This document shows, in pieces, positions 11,524 to 21,804 of a stretch of DNA of 64,000 nucleotides (positions are counted from its first letter, which is position 1; every line of letters starts with the position of its first letter). The stretch lies in contig CANTAL010000131.1 of the NCBI GenBank assembly GCA_947650365.1, positions 800,460 through 864,459 on the forward strand. Direction: 5' to 3'. This DNA comes from Chamaelirium japonicum (lineage: Eukaryota > Streptophyta > Magnoliopsida > Liliales > Melanthiaceae). The position numbers and the translations under genes are program-made. The notes under the pieces were generated by a model that made no database searches, was not told where the DNA came from, and worked only from the letters and a program-made list of their open reading frames with translations.

Positions 11524-12660
11524 CGCACAATCTAATCTAATTCATTCGTACGATCCATTCTAATTCATTCATACGATCCATTCTATTTCATTCGCACGAT
11601 CCATTCTAATTCATTCGCACGAATGTATCCATTCTAATTCATTCATACGATCCATTCTAATTCATTCATACAATCTATTCTAATTCTTTCACACGATCCA
11701 TTATAATTCATTCGTACGATCCATTCTAATTCATTCGCAGGATCCATTCTAATTCATTCGTACAATCCATTCGTACTAATTCGTACAATCCATTCTAATT
11801 CATTCATACAATCCATTCTAATTATTTTGCACGAATGTATCCATTCTAATTCATTCGTACGAATGTATCCATTCTAATTCATTCGTACGATCCATTCTAA
11901 TTCCTTCGTACGATCCATTCTAAATCCTTCGTACGATCCATTCCAATTTATTCCCATGAATGTATCCATTCTAATTGATACGTACGATCCATTCTATTTC
12001 ATTCGTACGATCCATTCTTACTCTTTTGTACGATCCATTCTAATTCATTCGCACGAATGTATCCACTCTAATTTATTCATACGATCCATTCTATTTCATT
12101 CGCACGATCCATTCTAATTCATTCGCACGAATGTATCCATTCTAATTCATTCATACGATCCATTCTAATTCATTCATACAATCTATTCTAATTCTTTCAC
12201 ACGATCCATTATAATTCATTCGTACGATCCATTCTAATTCATTCGCAGGATCCATTCTAATTCATTCGTACAATCCATTCTTACTCATTCGTACGATCCA
12301 TTCTAATTCATTCATACAATCCATTCTAATTCTTTTGCACGAATGTATCCATTCTAATTCATTCGTACGAATGTATCCATTCTAATTTATTCATACGATC
12401 CATTCTAATTCATTCGTACGATCCATTCTAATTCCTTCGTACGATCCATTCTAATTCATTCGTATGTATCCATTCTAATTCATTCGCACAATCCATTCTA
12501 ATTCATTAATACGATCCATTCTAATTCATTCGTACGACGCACGATCCATTCTAATTCATTCATACGATCCAATCTAATTCATTCATACGATCCATTCTAA
12601 TTCATTCGTATGTATCCATTCTAATTCATTCATACGATCCATTCTAATTTATTCGTACGA
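11524..12660 (-). repeat. - block with internal 508-bp duplication
   Basis: Reverse units. The 508-bp duplication is described separately. At 12,532-12,542 lies the short-unit marker GTACGACGCAC, followed by a string of variants repeated almost exactly near 38,820-38,930. Confidence 0.9.
11560..12400 (-). repeat. 508-bp tandem duplication
   Basis: The private variant CATTCGCAGGATCC occurs at 11,731 and 12,239, 508 bp apart, with near-identical flanks (about 11,570-11,890 versus 12,078-12,398). 508 equals 5 x 28 plus 16 x 23, so whole units were duplicated. The copies differ by few bases, notably CATTCGTACTAATTCG versus CATTCTTACTCATTCG, so the duplication looks young. Confidence 0.9.
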
Positions 12661-13055
12661 TTAGAATGGATCGTACGAATGAATTAGAATGGATACATTT
12701 GTGCGAGTGAATTAGAATGAAGGAATTAGAATGGATCATGCGAATGAATAAGAATGGATCGTACGAAGGAATTAGAATGGATCGTACAAATGAATTAGAA
12801 TGGATACATTCGTGCGAATGAATTAGAATGGATCGTACGAATGAATTAGAATGGATTGTGCGAATGAATTAGAATGGATCGTACGAATGAATTAGAATGG
12901 ATACATTCGTGCGAATGAATTAGAATGGATTGTACGAATGAATTAGATTGGATCGTATAAATGAATTAGAATGGATCGTACGTACAAATTAGAATGGATA
13001 CATTTATAGGAATGAATAAGAATGGATCGTACGAATGAATTAGAATGGATAGTAT
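12661..13055 (+). repeat. + satellite block
   Basis: Forward units with 28-bp forms near 12,700, 12,800, 12,900 and 13,000, a denser 28-bp content than in neighbouring blocks. Confidence 0.87.
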
Positions 13056-13210
13056 TCATACGATCCATTCTACTTCCTTCGTACGATCCATCCTAATTCA
13101 TTCGTGCGATCCATTCTAATTCATTCATACGATCCATTCTAATTCATTCGCACGATCCATTCTAATTCATTCGTACGATCAATTCTAATTCATTCGCACG
13201 AATGTATCCT
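13056..13210 (-). repeat. Short - block
   Basis: Seven reverse units, ending in a 28-bp unit cut at GTATCCTACGAATG. Confidence 0.86.
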
Positions 13211-14556
13211 ACGAATGAATTACAATGGATATATTCGTGCAAATGAATTAGAATGGATCGTATGAATGAATTAGAATAGATCGTACGAATGAATTAGAAT
13301 GGATCGTATGAATGAATTAGAATGGATCATACGAATGAATTAGAAATGGATCGTATGAATGAAATTAGAATGGATCGTATGAATGAAATAGAATGGATCG
13401 TATGGATTAGAATGGATCGTACGAAGGAATTAGAATGGATCGTATGAATGAATTAGAATGGATACATTCGTAGCGAATGAATTAGAATGGATCGTACGAA
13501 TGAGTAAGATTGGATCGTACGAATGAAATAGAATGGATTGTACGAATGAATTAGAATGGATTCATTCGTGTGAATGAATTTGAATGGATCGTGCGAATGA
13601 ATTAGAATGGATCGTACGAATGAATTAGAATGGATACATTCGTGCGAATGAATTAGAATGGATCGTACGAATGAGTAAGAATGGATCGTACGAATAAAAT
13701 AGAATGGATTGTACGACTGAATTAGAATGGATCGTGCGAATGAATTAGAATGGATAGTGTGAAAGAATTAGAATGGATTGTATGAAGGAATTAGAATGGA
13801 TCGTATGAATGAATTAGAATGGATCGTGCGAATGAATTAGAATGGATTGTATGAATAAATTAGAATGGATCGTATGAATGAATTAGAATGGATCGTGCGA
13901 ATGAATTAGAATGGATCGTACGAATGAATTAGAATGGATCGTATGAATGAATTAGATTGGATCGTATAAATGAATTAGAATGGATCGTGCAAATGAATTA
14001 GAATAGATCGTACGAAGGAATTAGAATAGATCGTACGAATGAATTAGAATGGATCGTATGAATTGTGAAAGAATTAGAATGGATTGTATGAATGAATTAA
14101 AATTGTACGAATGAATTAGAATGGATACATTCGTACGAACGAATTAGAATGGATCGTTTGAATGATTTAGATTGGATCGTATTAATGAATTAGAATGGAT
14201 CGTGCGAATGAATTAGAATAGATCATACGAATGAATTAGAATGGATACATTCGTGCAAATGAATTAGAATGGATCATATGAATGAATTAGAATGGATCTT
14301 ATGAGTGAATTTGAATGGATCGTACGAATGAATTAGAATAGATTGTGCGAATGAGTAAGAATGGATCGTACGAAGGAATTAGATTGGATCGTATGAATGA
14401 ATTAGAATGGATCGTGCGAATGAATTAGAATGGATCGTACGAATGAATTAGAATGGATCGTATGAATGAATTAGAATGGATCGTACAAAAAGAATTAGAA
14501 TGAATCGTACGAATGAATTAGAATGAATCGTATGAATGAATTAGAATGGATCGTGT
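13211..14556 (+). repeat. + satellite block
   Basis: About 57 forward units. GTAAG-then-AATAG pairs lie near 13,500 and 13,672, and a GTGTGAAAGAATTAG-type unit near 13,748. A degraded stretch is at 14,056-14,110, where linkers are shortened. Confidence 0.88.
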
Positions 14557-16992
14557 ATGTACGATCCATTCTAATTCCTTCGTACAATCCATTCTATTTC
14601 ATTCGTTCGATCCATTCTTATTCGTTCGCACAATCTATTCTAATTCATTCGTATGATCCATTCTAATTCATTAGCACGATCCATTCTAATTCATTTGTAC
14701 GATCCATTCTATTTCATTCGTACGATCCATTTCTAATTCATTCGTACGATCCATTCTAATTCATTCGTACGATCCATTCTAATTCATTCGCACGAATATA
14801 TCCATTCTAATTCATTCGTATGATCCATTCTAATTCCTTCGTACGAATGTATCCACTCTAATTCATTCGTACGATCCATTCTAATTCATTCGCACGATCT
14901 ATTCTAATTCATTCATACGATCTATTCTAATTCATTCGCACGATCCATTCTAATTCATTTATACGATCCAATCTAATTCATTCGTACGATCCATTCTAAT
15001 TCATTCGCACGATCCATTCTAAATCATTCGTACAATCCATTCTTACTCATTCGTACGATCCATTCTAATTTATTCATTCATACGATCCATTCTAATTCAT
15101 TCGTATGTATCAATTCTAATTTATTCGTACGATCCATTCTAATTCATTCGTACGATCCATTCTAATTCATTCGTACGATCCATTCTAATTCATTCGCACG
15201 ATCCATTCTAATTCATTCGCACGAATGTATCCATTCTAATTCCTTCGCACGATCCATTCTAATTCATTCATACGATCCAATCTAATTCATTCATATGATC
15301 CATTCTAATTCTTTCGCACGAATGTATCCATTCTAATTCATTCGTACAATCCATTCTAATTTATTAGTACGAAAAAACACAATACACTCTAATTCATTCA
15401 TACGATCCATTCTAATTCATTCATACAATCCATTCTAATTCTTTCACACGATCCATTCTAATTTATTCATACGATCCATTCTAATTCATTCGTATGATCC
15501 ATTCTAATTCATTCGTACAATCCATTCTATTTCTTTCGTACGATCCATTCTTACTCATTCGTACGATCCATTCTAATTCATTCGCACGAATGTATCAATT
15601 ATTATTCATTCATACGATCCATTCTAATTCATTCGTACGATCCATTCTAATTCCTTCGTACGATCCATTCTAATTCCTTCGTATGATCCATTCTAATTTC
15701 ATTCGTATGATCCATTCTAATTCCTTCGTACGATCCATTCTTATTTATTCCCATGAATGTATCCATTCTAATTCATACGTACGATCCATTCTAATTCATT
15801 TATACGATCCAATCTAATTCATTCATACAATCCATTCTAATTCATTCACACGAATGTACAATCTATTCTAATTCTTTTACACGATCCATTCTAATTCATT
15901 CATACGATCAATTCTAATTCATTCGTATAATCCATTCTAATTCATTTGCACGATCCATTCTAATTCATTTGTACAATCCATTCTATTCTAATTCATTCGT
16001 ACGATCCATTCTAATTCATTCATACGATCCATTCTAATTCATACAATCCATTCTAATTCATTCGCACGATCCATTCTAATTCATTCATACGATCCATTCT
16101 AATTCATTCATATAATCCATTCTTACTCATTCGTATGATCCATTCTAATTCATTTGCACGAATATATCCATTCTAATTCATTCATACGATCCATTCTAAT
16201 TCATTCGTACGATACATTCTAATTCATTCACACGTATGTATCCATTCTAATTCATTCGTATGATCTATTCTAATTAATTCGCACGATCCATTCTAATTCA
16301 TTCGCACGATTCATTCCAATTCATTCGCACGAATGAATCCATTCTAATTCATTCGTACGATCCATTCTAATCCATTCGCACAATCCATTCGAATTCACTC
16401 ATACGATACATTCTAATTCATTCGTATGATCCATTCTAATTCATTTCTATCCATTCTATTTCATTCGCACGATCCATTCGAATTCATTCGCACGATCCTT
16501 TCTAATTCATTCATACGATCCATTCTAATTCATTCATACAATCCATTCTAATTCTTTCACACGATCCATTCTAATTCATTCGTACGATCCATTCTAATTC
16601 ATTCGTACAATCCATTCTAATTCATTCGCACGATCCATTCTAATTCATTCGTACAATCCATTCTAATTCATTCGTACGATCCATTCTAATTCATTCGCAC
16701 GAATGTATCCATTCTAATTGATACGTACAATCCATTCTATTTCATTCGTACGATCCATTCTTACTCATTCGTATGATCCATTCTAATTCATTCGCACGAA
16801 TGTACCCATTCTAATTCTTTCGTACGATCCATTCTAATTCATTCATACGATCCATTCTAATTCATTCATACAATCCATTCTAATTCTTGCACACGATCCA
16901 TTCTAATTCATTCGTACGATCCATTCTAATTCATTCGTACAATCCATTCTATTTCATTTGTACGATCCATTCTTACTTATTCGTATGATCCA
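14557..16992 (-). repeat. Long - block (2.4 kb)
   Basis: About 105 reverse units without a switch, apart from one non-satellite insertion at about 15,372-15,387. It contains four ATACAATCC/TTTCACAC pairs (near 15,425, 15,855, 16,545 and 16,870). Confidence 0.9.
15372..15387. other. Short non-satellite insertion
   Basis: Between GTACGA and CTCTAATTC the expected TCCATT is replaced by an A-run followed by CACAATACA. It is the clearest stretch in the window that does not read as a variant of the monomer. Origin unknown; it is too short to assign. Confidence 0.7.
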
Positions 16993-17365
16993 TGCGAATG
17001 AATTAGAATGGATCATACGAATGAGTAAGAATGGATCGTACGAATGAAATAGAATGGATTGTACGAATGAATTAGAATGGATCGTCCGAATGAATTAGAA
17101 TGGATCGTGTGAAAGAATTAGAATGGATTGTATGAATAAATTAGAATGGATCGTATGAATGAATTAGATTGGATCGTATGAATGAATTAGAATGGATCGT
17201 GCGTCGTACGAATGAATTAGAATGGATCGTACGAATGAATTAGAATGGATCGTGCGAATGAATTAGAATGGATCGTGCGAATGAATTAGAATGGATCGTA
17301 CGAATGAATTAGATTGGATCGTATGAATGAATTTGAATGGATCGTGCGTCGTACGAATGAATTCA
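16993..17365 (+). repeat. + block with two GTGCGTCGTAC markers
   Basis: Forward units. A 7-bp remnant unit makes the join GTGCGTCGTAC at 17,199-17,209 and again at 17,344-17,354, preceded by a TAGATTGG core. The block ends at GAATTC. The reverse of the same string follows at about 17,580-17,720, so the two blocks form a loose inverted pair. Confidence 0.88.
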
Positions 17366-17578
17366 ATCCATTCTAATTCTTTCACACGATCCATTCTTAT
17401 TCATTCGTACGATCCATTCTAATTCATTTGTATAATCCATTCTATTTCATTAGAATGGATCGTACGAATGAAATAGAATGGATCGTACTTATGAACTAGA
17501 ATGGATTGTACGAATGAATTAGAATGGATCGTACGAATGAATTAGAATGGATCGTGTGAAAGAATTAGAATGGATTGA
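17366..17578. repeat. Two short blocks (- then +)
   Basis: 17,366-17,449 reads in reverse and contains a TTTCACAC unit. 17,450-17,578 reads forward and contains the reverse-complement GTGTGAAAGAATTAG unit. The switches are at GAATTC (17,360-17,366), TTCATTAGAATGG (about 17,448) and GAATTC (about 17,577-17,582). Confidence 0.86.
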
Positions 17579-17981
17579 ATTCATTCGTACGACGCACGAT
17601 CCATTCTAATTCATTCATACGATCCAATCTAATTCATTCGTACGATCCATTCTAATTCATTCGCACGATCCATTCTAATTCATTAATACGATCCATTCTT
17701 ATTCATTCGTACGACGCACGATCTATTCTAATTCATTCATACGATCCAATCTAATTCATTCGCACGAATTTATCCATTCTAATTCATTCGTACGATCCAT
17801 TCTAATTCATTCGCGCAATCCATTCTAATTCATTCATACGATCCATTCTAATTCTTTCGCACGATCCATTCTAATTTATTCGTACAATCCATTCTATTTC
17901 ATTCGTACGATCCATTCTTACTCATTCGTATGATCCATTCTAATTCATTCGCACGAATGTATCCACTCTAATTCATTCATA
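17579..17981 (-). repeat. - block with two GTACGACGCAC markers
   Basis: Markers at 17,587-17,597 and 17,709-17,719 are the reverse complement of those at 17,199 and 17,344. They are followed by CAATCT/CAATC cores (reverse of TAGATTGG), so the inverted segment carries the same higher-order string. Confidence 0.88.
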
Positions 17982-18331
17982 TGGATATATTCGTGCGAAT
18001 GAATTAGAATGGATACATTCGTGCGAATGAATTAGAATGGGTCGTACGAATGAATTAGAATGGATCATACGAATGAATTAGAATGGATCATACGAATGAA
18101 ATAGAATGGATTGTACGAATGAATTAGAATGGATTATACGAATGAATTAGAATGGATCGTGTGAAAGAATTAGAATGGATTGTATGAATGAATTAGAATG
18201 GATCGTATGAAGGTATTAGAATGGATACATTCGTGCGAATGAATTAGAATGGGTCGTGCGAATGAAATAGAATGGATCGTACGAATGAATTAGAATGGAT
18301 CGTACGAATGAATTAGAATAGATTGTGCGAC
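17982..18331 (+). repeat. + satellite block
   Basis: Forward units with 28-bp forms at the left edge and near 18,225, and a GTGTGAAAG unit near 18,160. It ends GTGCGACGAATGTATCC, a join repeated in similar form at about 21,640. Confidence 0.87.
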
Positions 18332-18334
18332 GAA

Positions 18335-18840
18335 TGTATCCATTCTAGTTCATTCGTACGATCCATTCTAATTCATTCATACGATCATAGATCGTACGAA
18401 GGAATTAGATTGGATCATACGAATGAATTAGAATGAATGGATCGTACGAATGAATTAGAATGGATCGTATGAATGAATTAGAATGGATACATTCGTGCGA
18501 ATGAATTAGAATGGATCGTACGAATGAGTAAGAATGGATCGTACGAATGAAATAGAATGGATTGTACGAAGGAATTAGAATGGATCATATGAATGAAATA
18601 GAATGGATCGTACGAACGAATTAGAATGGATCGTAGGAAGGAATTAGAATGGATCGTACGAATGAATTAGAATGGATCGTACGAATGAAATAGAATGGAT
18701 TGTACGAATGAATTAGAATGGATCGTACGAATGATTTAGCATGGATCGTGCTAATGAATTAGAATGGAACGTACGAATGAATTAGAATGGATCGTAGAAT
18801 GGATCGTATGAATGAATTAGATTGGATCGTATGAATGAAT
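18335..18840. repeat. Second copy of the 1,657-2,180 segment
   Basis: Contains the same CGATCATAGATCG turn-around (about 18,382-18,394) and the same following order: GGAATTAG, 27-bp GAATGAATGG unit, 28-bp unit, GTAAG, AATAG, and later GCATGG, GCTAATG, GGAACG. A few units differ from the first copy in linker state, and one is truncated near 18,790. Confidence 0.85.
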
Positions 18841-19779
18841 TAGAATGGATAATATGCATGAACTAGAATAGATCGTACGAAGGAATTAGAATGGATCGTA
18901 CGAAGGAATTAGAATGAATACATTTGTGCTAATGAATTAGAATGGATCGTACGAATAAATTAGAATGGATCGTACGAATGAATTAGAATGGATTGTACGA
19001 ATGAAATAGAATGGATTGTATGAATGAATTAGAATGGATCGTACGAATGAATTCATACATGTACGAATGAATTAGAATGGATACATTCGTGCGAATGAAT
19101 TAGAATTAGAATGGATCGTGCGAATGAATTAGAATGGATCGTATGAATGAATTAGAATGGATCGTGCGAATGAATTAGAATGGATCGTATGAATGAATTA
19201 AAATGGATCGTGCGAATGAATTAGAATGGATACATTCGTGCGAATGAATTAGAATGGATCATACGAATGAATTAGAATGAATCGTATGAATGAATTAGAT
19301 TGGATAGTAAGAAAGAATTAGAATGGATCGTGCGAATGAATTAGAATGGATCGTACGACTGAATTAAAATGGATCGTATGAATGAATTAGAATGGATCGT
19401 ATGAATAAATTAGAATGGATCGTAAGAAAGAATTAGAATGGATCGTACGTATGAATTAGAATGGATACATTCATGGGAATGAATTAGAATGGATCGTACG
19501 AATGAATTAGAATTGATACATTCGTGCGAATGAATTAGAATGGATCGTATGAATGAATTAGAATGGATCGTGCGAATGAATTAGAATGGATCGTACGAAT
19601 GAATTAGAATGGATCGTATGAATGAATTAGAATGGATCGTGCGAATGAATTAGAATGGATCGTCTGAATGAAATAGAATGGATCGTATGAATTAGAATGG
19701 ATCGTACGAAGGAATTAGAATGGATCGTACGAATGAATTCATACATGTACGAATGAATTAGAATGGATCGTACAAATGA

Positions 19780-20270
19780 ATTAGAATGATCTTGTGAATG
19801 AATTAGAATGGATCGTACGAATGAATTAGAATGGATTGTGCGAATGAAATTGAATGGATCGTACGAATGAATTAGAATGAATTAGAATGGATCGTACAAA
19901 TGAATTAGAATGGATTGTAAGAATGAATTAGAATGGATCGTACAAATGAATTAGAATGATCTTGCGAATGAATTAGAATTAGAATGAATTAGAATGAATT
20001 AGAATGATCTTGCGAATGAATTAGAATTAGAATGGATTGTATGAATGAATTAGAATGGATCGTAAGAATGAATTAGAATGGATCGTACAAATGAATTAGA
20101 ATGATCTTGCGAATGAATTAGAATGGATCGTACGAATGAATTACAAATGAATTAGAATGATCTTGCGAACGAATTAGAATTAGAATAGATTGTATGAATG
20201 AATTAGAATGGATCGTCAGAATGAATTAGAATGGATCGTACAAATGAATTAGAATGATCTTGCGAATGAA
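19780..20270 (+). repeat. Local cluster of a private 22-bp monomer variant
   Basis: A unit with GAATGATCTTGCG (one G lost from GAATGG and CGTGC changed to CTTGC) occurs at 19,788, 19,968, 20,006, 20,103, 20,159 and 20,256. I did not see it elsewhere in the window. Spacings of 97, 56 and 97 at the end show a 153-bp string copied in tandem. Extra GAATTA repeats (5-10 bp additions) surround it, for example 19,975-20,003. Confidence 0.85.
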
Positions 20271-20369
20271 TTAGAATGGATCGTACGAATGAATTAGAAT
20301 GGATCGTGCGAATGAAATTGAATGGATCGTACGAATGAATTAGCGTGGATCGTGCGAATGAATTAAAAT

Positions 20370-20700
20370 GGATCATACGAATGAATTAGAATAGATTGTG
20401 CGAATGAATTAGAATGAATCGTACGAATGAATTAGAATGGATCGTAATAATGGATTGTACGAATGAAATAGAATGGATCGTACGAATGGATTAGAATTCA
20501 TTCGTAAGAATGAAATATAATGGATCGTACGAAGGAATTAGAATGGATCGTACGAAGGAATTAGAATGGATCGTACGAACGAATTAGAATAGATACATTC
20601 GTGCAAAAGAATTAGAATGGATTGTATGAATGAATTAGAATGGATCGAATGAATGAATTAGAATGGATCGTGCGAATGAATTAGATTGGATCATATGAAT
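20370..20700 (+). repeat. Segment duplicated at about 29,600-29,930
   Basis: Shares with the downstream copy the short unit GTAATAATGG, the odd GAATTAGAATTCATTCGTA join, GGAATTAG units, a 28-bp unit with CGTGCAAAAG, and a GGATCGAATGAATG unit, all in order. The offset is 9,228 bp at the shared short unit. Confidence 0.85.
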
Positions 20701-20883
20701 GAATTAGATTGGATCTTAAGAATGAATTAGAATGGATCGTGCGAATGAATTAAAATGGATCGTACGAATGAATTAGAATTGATCGTGCAAATGAATTAGA
20801 ATGGATCGTACGAATGAATTAGAATGGATTGTACGAAGGAATTAAAATGGATCGTACGAATGAATTAGAATGGATACATTCGT

Positions 20884-21297
20884 ACAATCCATTCTAATTC
20901 ATTCGTACGATCCATTCTAATTCACTCATACGATCCATTCTAATTCATTCATACGATCCATTCTAATTCATTCGCACGAATGTTCATACAATCCATTCTA
21001 ATTCATTCGCACGAATGTACGATCCATTCTTACTCATTCGTACGATCCATTCTAATTCATTCGCACGAATGTATCCATTCTAATTCATTCGTACGATCCA
21101 TTCTAATTCATTCGCACGAATGTATCCATTCTAATTCATTCGTACGATCCATTCTAATTCATTCGCACAATCCATTCTAATTCATTCGTACGATCTATTC
21201 CTATTCATTCGTACGATCCATTCTAATTCATTCCTACAATCCATTCTAATTCTTTCGCACGATTCTTTCAAAGTCATTCGTATGATCCATTCTAATT
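20884..21297 (-). repeat. - block with alternating 23/28-bp units
   Basis: From about 20,970 to 21,180, 23-bp and 28-bp units alternate almost strictly. Since 23 + 28 = 51 bp, this preserves one frame and yields a 66-codon open frame of 17-residue repeats, an artefact of unit lengths. Confidence 0.88.
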
Positions 21298-21642
21298 GAT
21301 CGTACGAAGGAATTAGAATGGATCGGATACATTCGTGCGAATGAATTAGAATGGATCATACGAAGGAATTAGAATAGATCGTACGAAGGAATTAGAATGG
21401 ATCGTACGAAGGAATTAGAATGGATCGTGCGAATGAATTAGAATGGATCGTATGAATGAAATAGAATGGATCGTGTGAAAGAATTAGAATGGATTGTATG
21501 AATGAATTAGAATGGATCGTATGAATGAATTAGAATGGATACATTCGTGTGAATGAATTAGAATGGATCGTGCGAATGAAATAGAATGGATCGTACGAAT
21601 GAATTAGAATGGATCGTACGAATGAATTAGAATAGATTGTAC
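21298..21642 (+). repeat. + satellite block
   Basis: Forward units with several GGAATTAG cores, a GTGTGAAAG unit near 21,475 and a 28-bp unit near 21,540. It ends GTACGACGAATGTATCC, like the join at about 18,331. Confidence 0.87.
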
Positions 21643-21804
21643 GACGAATGTATCCATTCAAATTCATTCGTACGATCCATTCGAATTCATTCATACGATC
21701 CATTCTAATTCATTCGTACGATCCATTACGAATAAATTAGAAAGTATACATTCGTGCGAATGAATTAGAATGGATCATACGAATGAGTAAGAATGGATCG
21801 TACG
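21643..21804. repeat. Two short blocks and a 24-bp palindrome
   Basis: 21,643-21,727 reads in reverse, 21,728-21,801 forward. The second switch is a perfect spacer-less palindrome, 21,790-21,813, centred on the linker CGTACG. Confidence 0.87.

Larger units (their letters stand above)
18394..20883 (+). repeat. Long + block (2.5 kb)
   Basis: About 107 forward units. Two odd joins, GAATTCATACATGTACG, lie near 19,050 and 19,737, about 690 bp apart, suggesting another duplicated string. The local 22-bp variant cluster and a copy of the 29.6-29.9 kb string lie in its second half. Confidence 0.9.

Noticed and set aside
15372-15387. Poly-A tail of a retroposed element
   Set aside because: The A-run is only about six bases and no element body is attached.
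20980-21180. 66-codon open frame on the + strand with near-perfect 17-residue repeats
   Set aside because: Fully explained by alternating 23- and 28-bp units.
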